A stretch of DNA of 64,000 bases from Pleurodeles waltl (lineage: Eukaryota; Chordata; Amphibia; Caudata; Salamandridae). Of the stretch, positions 32,699-44,220 are shown one piece after another. The stretch lies in the NCBI RefSeq assembly GCF_031143425.1, contig NC_090445.1, positions 819,118,817 through 819,182,816 of the forward strand, read 5' to 3'. Position 1 is the stretch's first letter; each line of letters begins with the position of its first letter. A model generated the notes under the pieces. The model made no database searches, was not told the DNA's origin, and saw only the letters and a program-made list of their open reading frames with translations. A program made the translations under genes and the position numbers.

Positions 32699-32706
32699 AT
32701 ATAGAG

Positions 32707-33609
32707 CAAGGCAAACTTGGAGGTTATTCTAGATTATCATTTCTATTGCAGCATGCGAAGAAAGAGACTTCTGCTAGTTAAGTTAATAATACTTGGTAGA
32801 TTGCACGACAAAAGGTTTAGGAATTTTACAGCCATTGTTCCTTGCAAGTGCAAAAAATAACCTTTAGTTGGGTGTCACTTTACTGGCTCAGCACAGAGAA
32901 ATTCATGCTCAAACACCTACATCAGAGCAAAAGACCCAGCATTCAAAGTTTGTGTTCAGGAAAAATCATTTTGATGTTAACGTTAGCAGCAGTGCGCCTT
33001 CAAATGAGAAATAGTGCCCCACGAAATATGGGTTATTTATTAATACAGCAATGACTTATTATAACCAGCTGAGTCAGCATGTCCTGCATTGTAATATTTT
33101 GGCAATCTTTTCCATGCTGGCATAGCTTGTCTTTACTTTTAAGATTACTTTGTGCCTGCAGATAATTGTTTTAAAGTTTTAAATCCTGCTTCTGAGCCAA
33201 ATTAATGAGGCGGACGATGGGCTATGCTATTAGTCATGTACAAATGCTTTTAGCAAGTAAAGTTATGATAATGAATCATCAGTACATAGGCACACTTTTT
33301 ATTCAAGTGTGATAGGCGTCTGGCCAATGCCACTCATCTGAAATTTAAACACAAAACACTGGCCACTTGTGTGACCCATCCAGTATCACAGAAGCTTAAA
33401 CCTGACTCTGATTAACATCTGACTTAGTTGTGCATAATACGAGGTGAAAGTCAGTCCGGGGCTCTGTTCTACTTTCTAGAAGTGTGCATTTGCACCCAAA
33501 TTTAATGCAATTCTTTGTACAGCAATAGTGATAGGCTTACAGAAAGGACATTGCACCACTACAGTTGAAATAAATCATTGAAAAAAAGGAAGAGCAGAAA
33601 TGTACCCTA
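32707..33609. other. Unassigned region before the DIRS element
   Basis: AT-rich, no gene recognised. Confidence 0.5.
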
Positions 33610-33653
33610 GTCCGGTGAGTCACTAGACAATGTCTAGTTACTTACCGGTCATC

Positions 33654-33806
33654 TTCATTACTCCTGGTCCTGTAGTCCTCGTCCCATTCATTACGAAATG
33701 GAGAGAAATCTCTCCATGACAGAAAAAATAACTCAAGGAATGCTGTGTACCCACCCCACACCCACCGGGGAATATATAACCATGTACCTACCCAGCATTC
33801 CTCCCG
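33654..33806. repeat. DIRS left inverted terminal repeat
   Basis: About 150 bases that match the reverse complement of 38625-38777. Shared blocks include AAATCTCTCCATGACAGAAA (33705) and ATAACCATGTAC (33776). It also contains a short palindrome TCTAGTTACTTACC/… nearby at its outer side. Confidence 0.85.
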
Positions 33807-33858
33807 AACTACCAAGCCCCCGACTCAAAGGCCGGCCGGCCGAGAGGGTGGGTGTGCC

Positions 33859-33970
33859 GTAATGAATGGGACGAGGACTACAGGACCAGGAGTAATAAAG
33901 ATCACAGGAAAGTAACTAGACATTACCCCCAGGTCCTACCGTCCTCGCCCTCTTCATTACGAAATGGAGA
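33859..33970. repeat. DIRS internal complementary region
   Basis: The first half (33859-33897, GTAATGAATGGGACGAGGAC onward) is the reverse complement of the outer left terminus (33656-33695). The second half (33925-33970, CCCCAGGTCCTACCGTCCTC onward) is the reverse complement of the outer right terminus (38734-38776). Complementarity to both ends is the defining DIRS feature, thought to guide circle formation. Confidence 0.85.
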
Positions 33971-34159
33971 ATACCCAAGCCGAAAAAGCATGACCTGAGA
34001 GACAAACCCATCTAATAACCACAGAGGCAAACAACAGGTACATGCCAAAAAGTGATTTAATGAAAACGCTAAATTAGGAGCAAACTGCCTGAAGAGCCCC
34101 TAACCCAAAATTAAGTTAATTCCCCAGCACATTCTGAAGACGCTAGTGGGAATCAAAGG

Positions 34160-35013
34160 TATTAGCAACATCAAGTTGCCGCCTGACAAATCTCAGCGAT
34201 GGAGACCCCCTTAATTTTCTCCCAAGAGGTGAGGTGGCCACACCTCTGGTAGAGCGACCCTGCACACCTCCGGGAGGAGGTATCCTGGCCAAAGAATAGG
34301 CCAGCTCAAAAACCTGCTGCAGCCACGACCAATGGAAAGAGAGGACATCCTTTCCCCCATAGAAGAGGATCCAAAGGAAAGAAAAAGAGAGTCAGATTTA
34401 CGAAAAGGGCGAGTCCTGTCAAGATAGACCAAAAGAGCCCTACGAACATCCAGCAAAGACCAATCCAGATCCCCCGCCCCAGGAGACCCCACCTGCAAGG
34501 AAGGGAGAACAATCTCTTGGGAACAATGGAATTGAGAAGCCACCTTGAGAACAAAGGCTGAATCCAGACGCAATACAAGGCCATCCTCGGAAAAAGACAA
34601 AAAGGGTTCCCGAGCCATCAAAGCACCCAGCTCCTCAATACGCCTAGCTGAGGTGATAACAACCAAAAAAAACACTTTGAAAGTTAAATATCAGCGGTTT
34701 CCAGAGGTTCAAAAGAGGAGGGCACCAATAAACGAAGCACCAGAGGTAAATCCCATAAAGGAAAAAGAGGTTTCACCAGAGGACGGGAATGAGAAAAGCC
34801 TTTCAACAGACGAGAAACCAAATCTTCCAAATCTGCAAGATTACCCCACGGAGCCCGAAAAGCTTTAATAGCTGCCCACTGAGCACGCAAGGTAGAGACA
34901 GACAGGCGCTTCTCAAAACCTTCCCACAAAAATTGAAGAACAGTAGGCAAGGAACAATCCAATGGAGACAAACCAAGAGGAAGACACCTGAAAATTACCC
35001 CAATGCGGAGCAT
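34160..35013 (-). pseudogene. DIRS tyrosine recombinase
   Basis: Integrates the circular DNA copy by tyrosine-recombinase chemistry. The N-terminal part (35013-34684) has the LxxLSVSTLRAQWAAIKAFR-type arm-binding helix pattern of DIRS recombinases. The catalytic part (34675-34211) contains ITSARRIEELGAL with the first catalytic Arg near 34645. The C-terminal box with His-x-x-Arg and the nucleophile Tyr should lie toward 34160, where the frame shifts (LGEN then a KGVSIAEICQ-like stretch in another frame), so it is broken. Two frames are needed for even this much, with a join around 34680. Confidence 0.75.
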
Positions 35014-35058
35014 AGGATTTCAAAGTAGATGGTCTACGGGACTGTTGTATGGCCACTG

Positions 35059-36845
35059 CTAAATGCCTCGGAATGCCCCATGCTGCAACCCTTGCCTTTC
35101 AACTTCTAGATTGAAAGCCAAAGCTTCCAGAGAGGAAGAGGCCGTAGAGGGAAGAGGAACAGAAGAAGAAACCAAGGACCCGGAACAGACAGCAACCACC
35201 AGAATCACACACGTGTCCTCCCGTAGCAGGCAGACCAGAAACCTGGGAATGAGGGAAATAGGAGGGAACTCATACAACAGCCTGTCTGGCCAAGGAACCA
35301 TCAATGCATCCAGTCCCCATGCCCCAGACTGAGGAACCCAAAAGCAGAAAAGAGGAACTTGAGCATTGAGCCAGGAAGCAAAGAGGTCGAGGTAGGGTAC
35401 ACCAAACTTCCCACACACTCTGAGAAACACCTCCTGGGAAAGAGAAATTTCCGTGAATGGGGGAAAACACCTGCTGAGAGAGTCCGCTACACCATTGTCC
35501 GCCCCTGCACATGCACAGCAACCAGGGACTGAAGGTCCCGCTCGCTCCAGTGAAACAAATGCTGCGCCACCAGATTGAGAAACTTGGACTGAATCCCACC
35601 CTGGTTGTTGAGGTAGGCTACTGTGACCATGTTGTCGGAACGAACCACCAAGTGATGACCCATGAGAGCATGACGAAACCCCATATAGGCCTGGAGACAG
35701 CCATGAGCTCCCTCCAATTGGAGGAACGCCTCCCCTCTTGAGGAGACCAGCGGGCCTGAAGAGACTTGTTGCCCAGGGTTGCCCCCAACCCCAAAGAGCT
35801 GGCATTCGTAGTCAACACCTCAGGAGGAGAGGGTTGCAAAGGAACTCCTTTCTCCAAGTTAGAACCCAGTGTCCACCAATGCAGATCCTTGTGAACCCTC
35901 AAGGAGACAGGAACTTCCTGGTCGTACAGTTGCAATTGAGGATCCCAACACAAGAGCAGATGAATCCAGCAAGAACAGAGATTAAATCGAGCCCAAGGTA
36001 CAGTTAAGACTGCTGAAGCCATGTGACCCAACAACCGAAGCCACAATCGCACGTGGGCAGACTCTCGTGACAGGAACTCCAGAGTGAGAGTCTGCAACAC
36101 ATGTATCCGGTACACTGGAAGAAACACTCGGTTGAGATCTGTGTGGAAGCGAGCCCCAATAAATGTCAGATCCTGAGATGGAGGCTGCTGGCATTTGTCC
36201 CAGCTCAGGAGAAACCCATGGCTCTACAGAGTGGAACAAACCAACTGACGGTCCTCTACAAGCTGGGCTGGAGAGGGAACGTGAATCAACCAGTCATCGA
36301 GATAAGGGTATAAATGGACACCTTGGAGATGCAATGAGGCCACCAGGGGAGCCACCACTTCCGTGAACACGTGGAGCAGACCTGAGGCCAAATGGAAGGA
36401 CTCAGAACACATAATGACACCCCTTGAGACAGAACCAGAGATATTGCTGAGATGATGGATGTACTGGAACATGGTAGTAAGCATCTTGAAGATCCTGGGT
36501 GCACAGAAAATGACCCTGAAGTACCAAAGGAATGATTCTCTGCAAAGTCTCCATCTTGAAGGGGACATGGCGGACAAATCTGTGCAGAGCTTTCAAATCC
36601 AAAACCAGTTTGAAGCCCCCTGTATGTTTTGGAACCAAGAAGATTATCGAATAGAAACCGTGACCCTGCTCCGATGTCGGGAATGGCACCACTGCCTTCT
36701 TGTGCAGCAAGGAACCAATGCCCAGTCGTAGGGCCTCCCGTTTGCCAGGGACTGAGGGCGAAGGAGTGGGACGCACCCCCGACGGAAGTGTAACAGTCAG
36801 AAACTTGATCTGATAACCATGGCGAACAACGTCCAGAACCCACAA
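35059..36845 (-). pseudogene. DIRS reverse transcriptase-RNase H, with a methyltransferase-like tail
   Basis: RT starts near 36845 in one frame (FYSIIFLVPKHTGGFKLVLD and TQDLQDAYYHVPVHP) and continues in another with the active-site box PYLDDWLIH (YLDD at 36304-36293). RNase H follows with TTNASSLGLGATLG near 35800, where the usual catalytic Asp is Asn (lost). Next are NWRELMAV (RNase H Glu) and, in a third frame, SDNMVTVAYLNNQGG and ADSLSR. Last is a stretch PYLDLFASWLNAQ…WPDRLLYEFPP corresponding to the Dam-like methyltransferase region described in DIRS elements (assignment by position, moderate). At least three frameshifts are needed. Confidence 0.8.
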
Positions 36846-37006
36846 ATCTGAGGAGGTGAGAGCCTATGCTGGAAGAAAATGCTGCAAACGGCCCCAGACC
36901 TCAGGACCTGGAACAGTCATAGAGTCAGGAATGAGACTTAGGGGGAGGAAGGGGGATTTGTGCTTCTTATCCCTGCCCCTACCCAGTGGGAATCGGCCTT
37001 GTGACC

Positions 37007-38125
37007 TCACAAACTGATGCCTGGGGGAGCCTGAACTGAAGACTTTCTACAAAACAAACGTCGATCTTCCAAGGTGGACCGGAAAGAAGAAGAATGCTTC
37101 TTCTCCTTAAAAAGTTTATGCAATTTCTCCTCCAATTCTGCCCCGAACAACACATTGCCTTGGAAACTAAGCCACAAAGCAGAAGCATGCTGTGCAGCAT
37201 CTGTCTCCCAATCCCGCAGAACAAGATTCCACCGAGCAGACACACAAGCCCCCTCCGCCAGAGCCGATGCCCGCACTTCATCAAAGGAAATATGAGACAG
37301 GAATTCAACTTGACGTTCAATAAGGGACATGAGCCCAGAGCAGTCCGAGGACCCATCCAGAGCACTTTTCAAAGCTTTGAGATCTGACAATAAAGATTGA
37401 GCAACGTAAGTTCCATAAATGCCAGCCCTCAAAGCCAAATGAGTCCCAGCATAAGATTTCTTCACAGACACATCCACCTTTTTGTCCACCGAATCCCGAA
37501 TCGCAGCATCCTCAGCCAAGGACGTGTGGTCAACAAAACTGGCGACAAAAGAGTCAGTAGGTACTGAATCCGGCAACACCTAGGCCATAACTTGCAAAGG
37601 GTACAACTTGCCCATAAAATGGGGAAGAACAATCTTGTCAGGGTCCCTCTACTCCCTCTTAATCACCTCCTCAATACAAGGATGAATAGGGAGATCCACA
37701 GGCACAGCACTCTGAAATTGGTGCAAAAGAGAGCCAGAAGAAGTGTCAGGAACCTCAACATCAGGAAATTCCATGTTCATCTTAACATGTTTTACCAAAG
37801 GAGGCAACAACTCTTTGGAAATATATGGGCCCTTCTGCTCCTCCTGAGAAGGACCCTCCAACTCAGAACTGGACAAGGTAGAAGCAGCCACCCCAGCCGA
37901 AACCACAACTGGAAGAGCGACTTGAAATTCTAACAGGGTCTCTCGAATAAGTTTGCGTAGGTGGGCATCAACCCTCTTTCTGCTCCTCTGAACGTGCTCA
38001 TGGGAAGAGGAGGAGGAAGAAGAAGAAGAAGAGGTGGAGGGAGAAACCTCCACATGCCTTCTGTTGGACGTGTGTTTTCCCACACTGACACACGCAGCAC
38101 ATTCAAGGACAGGGGCCAGGATCAA
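37007..38125 (-). pseudogene. DIRS gag-like ORF1
   Basis: Two minus-strand frames: 38125-37649, with a poly-Ser run then a basic RSRKRVDAHLRKLI segment, and 37579-37007, with the Ala/Trp-rich stretch ending LRDWETDAAQ…LPFQGxxLFGxELEEKLHKL type pattern typical of DIRS ORF1. The frames are separated by a shift near 37600. Function is nucleocapsid-like by analogy. Upstream bases 38126-38620 form the leader. Confidence 0.65.
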
Positions 38126-38624
38126 ACCATGAGCAAAAGCAAGGAGAGTTTAAAAAGCTCCCCCCCAAAAAAGAGGGGGGAAACGACAAGCAGCTGAGGC
38201 TCCACCCCTAACAGGTGCCCCAGAAAAAATAGCCACCATAAGAGGTCCATGAACATGCCAAAAACAAAATGCCCAGTGCAAAAATACACTAAAAACACAT
38301 TAAAATAAAGAAAAAAGAATACCTTACACCCATCGGCACACCACGGAGACCGCTCCATCATCACCACAACGTTTACCGAAGGAAGCAGGAACCCGGAAGC
38401 TTCCGCAACACAAAGCCGCCCTAGCCGCAAAGAGCCGACCAAAGGATCCGCCCAGCGGCCCATCTGCAGAAACCGGAGACTATAACTGCATCGAGGCCAA
38501 GCACTCAAGCAGAAAACACAAATGCAGCAAGCTTCCCCACCACCCAGCCGGAGGAAGCTATCACGCCGCGCAAGTCCCCGCAGGAGCAGCACCGCCTGGT
38601 TACCCTGTCACGGACAGAAAAAAG

Positions 38625-38777
38625 AACAGGAGGAATCCTGAGTAAGTACATGGTTATGTACTCCCCAGTGGGGGCGGGGTGGGTACACAACATTTCTTGT
38701 GTTCTTTTTTCTGTCATGGAGAGATTTCATTCCATTTTGTAATGACGAGGACGGTAGGACCTGGAGGTAATGATAGA
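38625..38777. repeat. DIRS right inverted terminal repeat
   Basis: Reverse-complement partner of 33654-33806; includes TTTTTTCTGTCATGGAGAGA (38705) and ends in GACGAGGACGGTAGGACCTG. Confidence 0.85.
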
Positions 38778-38785
38778 TTGCAAGG

Positions 38786-40179
38786 CCAGAGCGAATTAAC
38801 CATTTTGGTGTTCTTGTAAAATAGCACAGCCCACAAAGCAAGCCATTTTGTCACATGAAGAGATCATGATGAGCTGAGTGGACCAAATTTCTTCCTCAGA
38901 TCAATGAGTGTGGTAGTGTTTATCATATGACAAGAATGAAAAATAAATATTAGAATTATCTGAAAACAAAGAGAAAACGGCTGGAAAATCAGTGTCACAA
39001 GTTCAACGATTATCAATCACACTTAGAAAATCAGCAATATAATAAAGTTTTTAAAAGATCAGAGGGTTCTCAAGAGGAATGTTAGTTTGCTGCTCAATGC
39101 CTAGGTGAGCTTTTACTTTCTTTGGCCCTACTATTTGCCCCCATTAATGTATTTGCCATTCTTGGTGCTCTCATGCACAGGCCATATATACGGCCTGTGG
39201 AGTATTGGCACTTCATTGAGGAAAGCTTGCAGAATAAGAGTGATTCTGGCTGCACATCTCTGCTTATTAGCATGTGCTCTTTATTTGGCAAGCTGCTGTC
39301 TTCTCCAATCAATCTGGTACCTGTAGTGTTCAATATTGTCAGTTCATAGGTGTCAAAACATTGGGTCTATGCCACTGCACAGTGTTTGTGAACTTCTTAA
39401 GTGATTTTTAATAATGCTTGCAACCCAAAACAGGACAGAAAATACTTTTTGGCAGTCTTCAGAAAAGTGCTTTTATAACATTTCTGGGGAGACTGCCAAT
39501 ATCCTGTTCCTTTAGCAAACACTAGTTTACTAACAGTCAATAAGTAATGTGTACATGTAGAGATCCCAGATAAACCAATTATATAAGTAAATATAGGAGG
39601 TTCTAGCAACATGCTCCTTCTTTGGCACAGCTGCTGGACTCCCCAAGCATTCATGTAGTGTTCAGTATTCTCAGTCCAATACTGTTAAGTCGACTGGGGT
39701 GGGTTTTGGAACTGCAAAAAAGAGTAGGGTGATGAGATGTGAGTCTGCTGCCATTTTCAGGCTTCTTTCCTCACCTATAAGCCTTGGTGGCTTCCCTTTT
39801 CTTCTCTCTCTCTTTGTCAAGTCCAAGCATGACAGAAGCTGAAAGGTATGCAAGCAGGTGGTGCCACCTTAGGTCCACAGCCTTACAAGGCTTTTGGCCT
39901 TTCGTGGCATCGAGGACGGTGAGACATCACTACTTTGAGCTCCTGTGACCTCACTCTTTGACTTGAGATGATTTGCTCATGCCATGACTTCTTTATTTGA
40001 CCAGTCAACCTATTAAGGAACCGCTTATTTTTTTTCCTACTGTATTATTTTTAAATATAAATATGCTTTAATTTCCAAGACTTACAGTATTTTCTTTTGA
40101 ACACATAGCTTTAATAATTAGTTCAACAAGTGAGTGTTCCACTATGCTGCCTTGCGTACTTGAATCTTGTATTGATCTT
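38786..40179. other. Unassigned region with a local duplication
   Basis: The segment at about 39270-39345 (GGCAAGCTGCTGTC … GTAGTGTTCAATATTGTCAG) recurs diverged at about 39610-39680 (GGCACAGCTGCTGGAC … GTAGTGTTCAGTATTCTCAG). No gene recognised. Confidence 0.5.
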
Positions 40180-42080
40180 TGTGAGAAATTGGGTTGTTGG
40201 TTGATTGGGGTGTGAGCCCTGGTCGTTCAACAGCCACAATCCCTTGCTGGATGAACTACAAAAAGTCACTAATTTAACATGTGCCTAACCCTGGGTAGAT
40301 TAGCACAAAATGCATTCCAGCTTAACTCAGAGGCAATGTGTATTTATTCAGCACACAAACAATGATAAAGTGAAAACATAATACAAGAAGTATTCCACAC
40401 CAATTTAGAAACATAGAGTAAATTTGGATGAATTATTTGACACCAAAGCAACAAAAATTAATCAGTAGAATCAGAGTTATGAATTTTTACATTTTTTAGT
40501 AAAAACTAGTCCCTAAAACATCAAAGCATCAACCAGGGAAATCTAGTCGCACAAGGCTGGTCAAAGTAAAAAATATAGGCGACTGAGATGGAGTGTGGTT
40601 TGGATACAAGAAGTGGTATGGGCCGGGTCTGCACTTATCTTCGGACTTAGAAGATACTTTAAGAAAAATAACATGAGAAGGTAAAGTGCAGTGGGCAAGG
40701 CTGCACAAAGTGTCAAAGGAGGTAGTGTCATCGTTGGGGAGCCTTGGGTCAAATTCGAGGTGAGGATTTCCATGTTCTGACCTTTCTGGAAGTAGAACAT
40801 CTCCAGCTGGATAAGGCAGAGGGCTGCAGCCGAAGACAATTCCACAAGCCCATTTCGTGAAGAACCCCTGAAAAGGATTTCTGCTGTGGAGAAGAACGTG
40901 ACAGGAGAAGCCTTGAAGTCAATCCAACCAACTGCATACCTCAGGCAGAGAGTCGAGCAGGTTGGTCCAGGTCTCCTCCTGGTTCTTAGAGCAGTTTTGG
41001 CCAAACATTTTCTAAATCCTCAGTTTTGGGATTCGGCCATCTGGGCACCTTTAGAACCATAATCAAGGGTCCAGGACTGGTGGGGCACCACTTGGGGGTT
41101 CAGGACTCACTTAGACTGGGTGCAGGTGCAAACTCAAAACGGTGGAAGCCTCAAGAAAGGTTCTTTGAAGTGCATTGAATTTCCTGACTCTCCTGACTTG
41201 GCTCCAAGCTGGCTGCAGTGACAATGTGGAGGTGATAGGTCCTTTACGGGAATTCAGAGCATACCCCATTCACTTGCAAGTGGGGCTTTGCTTAGCTCTG
41301 CCCCCACCCCATCCTGCCAGCAGAGGGCCTATTCAGGCACACATAATCCCTCTATTGCAGTGGTCTCCAAACTTTTTAATGCCGCGCCCCCTCTGTTGAA
41401 GAATAAAAATCATTGGCCCCCCTCAGAATTTTTCCCAATTATTTGACAAAGATGGCAATGTTTGAATAAGTCTATACATATTTAAACATTGAAGTTAAGT
41501 AATGTTGCCTTTTTATTAGTGCAGTAACATGTTTCTGCTTAAAACAAAACACTGTTATCTGTGTAATGCTTCTTTTGGCCAGAGCCCGGGATCAATTGAG
41601 GCCCCCCGCTAGGGGGGCCTGTCCCCTAGTTTGAAGACCCCTGCTCTATTGTATTACTGTCTGGGATAATTCACAAAGTCTGTCAATTATTCCCAGTCAT
41701 TTGTCCCACAGTGGGCTGCAGGCATGCAAAGCCTAAGGACAGGAAAATACCAACTTTCTAAAAGTCAGCATTTTCAAACATGTAATTAAAAATCCGACTT
41801 TACCATTAAAAGGATGTTTCATTGCAATTTCATAGATGACAAGCATGAACTGAATACCTAGTCCCAATCAAAAGTTAGCACTTATTAAATGTAGTAAGGC
41901 AACCCAATGTTATCCTAAGGGACAGGTAGGCCTCACAATACCACTACCAGGACAGGTACAACTTTAAAACAGTATTTTAATTGCAATGCACCCTTGCCCT
42001 ATGAGGCTACCTAGGGCCTCCCTTAGGGATGACACATGCAATAAAATGGGATTTTAAGGTTTGATAATGGGGTTAATGGG
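40180..42080. repeat. Interspersed repeat block, probably LTR-retroelement derived
   Basis: Contains features I associate with a common newt interspersed repeat (for example GTGCCTAACCCTGGGTAGAT and CACACCAATTTAGAAA), interrupted by the hAT-like insertion at 41358-41643. A minus-strand frame at 40561-41004 has no domain. Family assignment relies on memory and is weak. Confidence 0.35.
41358..41643. mobile_element. hAT-type MITE, 286 bp
   Basis: Perfect 8-bp duplications CTCTATTG at 41350-41357 and 41644-41651. Ends CAGTGGTCTCCAAAC and, on the minus strand, CAGGGGTCTTCAAAC are inverted repeats (13 of 15). Subterminal GCCGCGCCCCC and GGGGGGCC oppose each other. No coding capacity. Confidence 0.92.
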
Positions 42081-42118
42081 ATAATGGTTATTCTAAGGCA
42101 GGAGTCATGTGGCATGGT

Positions 42119-42395
42119 AGGTTTAGCACCATAAAATGACGCTAATCTGGTTAGAGTCATTTTTTTTTACTCTAACCTGCCTAAAGCCATTTTTTGGTGC
42201 TAAACCCTCTTCTTCTATACTGCCAGCCCCACCCGACTAAAGTCATTTTTTTAAACACTAGCCTACCCTTTGCACCGGCTTGCACCATTCCATAAATATG
42301 GTGCCCAGCTGGTGCTAAAAAATGGTGCAAGCCGGTGCAAAACGTTTTGGGGCAAAACTGCCTTAGTGCAGTTTTGCACCAAAAAGTATAAATAA
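42119..42395. mobile_element. Two adjacent palindromic MITE-like units
   Basis: Unit 1 (about 42119-42212) folds GTTTAGCACCATAAAATGAC against its diverged inverted copy ending TTTTTTGGTGCTAAAC, around a T-run. Unit 2 (about 42238-42395) folds TTTGCACCGGCTTGCACCAT against ATGGTGCAAGCCGGTGCAAA, and has a second short stem GGCAAAACTGC/GCAGTTTTGC-like near its right end before GGCCCCTAATA. Confidence 0.65.
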
Positions 42396-43351
42396 GGCCC
42401 CTAATACTTTCCTGAAAACGGAAAACGCGGAGGACGAGGAGGTTAACAGTTACAGTATAGGTATTCGCTGACAACCCGTTAAAGCCAAATCCAGTCAGGT
42501 ACTCAAGATTTCCAAACTAAATATTCATAAAGTAATTTTACAAAGATTATGCATCATATGTTCACTCCTCTCCAGCAGTTAAAATTTAACGTAATATTAC
42601 AATAAAATAAGTTAGATTTCAATGGTAGGAAAGCGTACTAAAGATAGCTGTATTTCTATTGTGTGTTGCTTGAACCGCGAAATTGGCTGCTCATCAAACA
42701 TGTCTATGTTTACCTGAGCGCTCCAAGAGCGTCCTGCCCTCTGGCAGAGATCTCATGTATGCCTGGAAGAGGGTATACGGCCTCCCTTAAAAACAGAATA
42801 ACAACAAGGGAGCTTACCGCAGAACATCGGGTGATAATTTATGTTTAATTACAATAACTTCATGTCTCTAAATGCGCGCAGTGTCTTGGAGAAGCAGTGC
42901 TTAGAGAGTCATTCTACTGAAAACAAGACTAAACAACAAGAATTGTGGTTGTCTGGAGGACCTTTAGAGTGCTTTACTTTCTAAACCCACAAACCGCTAC
43001 TCATGCTCATTTGTCGTCCAAGTTTGTTTTTTTCATTGGCTTCCAGCAAGTTAAGTAGCGTTTGTCTCCTCTGACATGAGGTTATTTGTGGGACGGGCGG
43101 TAAGTATGTCTCTACATGCAAAACAATGTCATTTATTTAGCAAAATTGAAAGGAAGACAAAAGAAAGTTGCCAGCTGCCTGGCGATCACGTAAATGCAGA
43201 TTGAGATCACAAAACTCAGAGGAAGGGATGGAAATTACAGTGTATGGTAGCCTGACTGGCTGTATCTCTGAGGAGGACACTGTGTGTTATTCCATGTTAT
43301 GCCGTGCTTTAATGTTGAACATTTGTGACGTTTGGTATTTTTTTGGTACTT
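42396..43351. other. Unassigned region
   Basis: No gene or element recognised. Confidence 0.45.
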
Positions 43352-43618
43352 AGGAAGATAGGACTACCTAACAAGAAACACTTTGAACAAGTACTCACAG
43401 GGCATGGATTAGTAGCCAAAAGACCAGTCATTCTGGGATCAATTTCTCGAGTTACAATCAAGAAGGCAGATAAAGTTTTCTTCAATATGATTTTTTCCTT
43501 GGAACGAGTTGCAACATTCTGGAAACCCACTATTAAAACAATCATTGAGTTCACTAGCCTTGATGATTCATCCAGACGTAAGAATGGACACTCAAACACA
43601 GAGGAAAACAAACCCTGA
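43352..43618 (+). CDS. Possible coding exon of unknown gene, or pseudogene
   Basis: After a T-rich tract and TTAG (43351) comes an 88-codon open stretch to TGA at 43616, with non-repetitive, balanced composition (LPNKKHFEQVLTGHGLVAKR, then a Val/Ile/Phe-rich middle and a Lys/Arg-rich end). Open stretches in neighbouring frames (to about 43769, and 43814-44050) have similar composition, which would fit an old frameshifted gene. I do not recognise the protein. It is the only coding-like segment here not tied to a transposon. Confidence 0.25.
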   Translation, partial: RKIGLPNKKHFEQVLTGHGLVAKRPVILGSISRVTIKKADKVFFNMIFSLERVATFWKPTIKTIIEFTSLDDSSRRKNGHSNTEENKP

Positions 43619-44059
43619 AGTAAAAAAAGAAAACACAAACAAAAGTACTAAAAAGCCTTTGAAATCTGCAGATGGTACTTTTACTCAAATTACATCACTG
43701 AGGCATCAATCCAGTGGACAGAAATATCCCATATCTTCTCATAAAAGACCAAGATATACACCTTCATAAACTTTTCTTGCACTATCAACAACACTGCAAG
43801 ACAGTGTAGAGATATGCCAACCCACAAATCAGTTAAAGGAGTCTATAATGAACATGTCATAAACAACTCTGTAGAAAAATATCCCTTCCCTCCCAAAGAG
43901 ACACCTCTAACTTGCTCATACCCTGTTGAAGAGATGGAGGTTGCACAGCTTGTGCCCAAATCAAAAGCACCCAATGGAGCAGCTGACCCAAGTTCTGCCA
44001 AAAGTATTATAACTTCTAATGAAATACAATACAGGGACTATAAGAGATAATTTCAATAC

Positions 44060-44220
44060 TCTTCCTAACTTTGGGCCTGATTTAGAGAGGCGGAAAAGTG
44101 ATATATATCCTCAGCATTGTTTACCACTGCTAACCAGTGCTAAATTGCTTGTGCTCTCTCCCTTAGGCATGGTAACATTGGCTTACACCAAACTGGTCAA
44201 ATGGTGCCGTTCGCACTGAG
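44060..44220. repeat. Fragments of two repeat families
   Basis: GGGCCTGATTTAGAGAGGCG (44072) is the outer tip of the Harbinger-type MITE. It is followed at 44117-44200 by a piece related to 49455-49535 (ACCACTGCTAA and ATGGTAACAYTGG in the same order), the start of the repeat at 49450-51030. Confidence 0.55.

Larger units (their letters stand above)
33610..38785 (-). mobile_element. DIRS-type tyrosine-recombinase retrotransposon, near full length
   Basis: On the minus strand the order is gag-like region, RT, RNase H, then tyrosine recombinase, flanked by inverted terminal repeats and with an internal complementary region beside the 3' end. This is the DIRS layout, which lacks direct LTRs and makes no target duplication. 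All genes are frameshifted, so the copy is inactive. Borders are approximate, taken from where the inverted terminal similarity stops. Confidence 0.88.
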
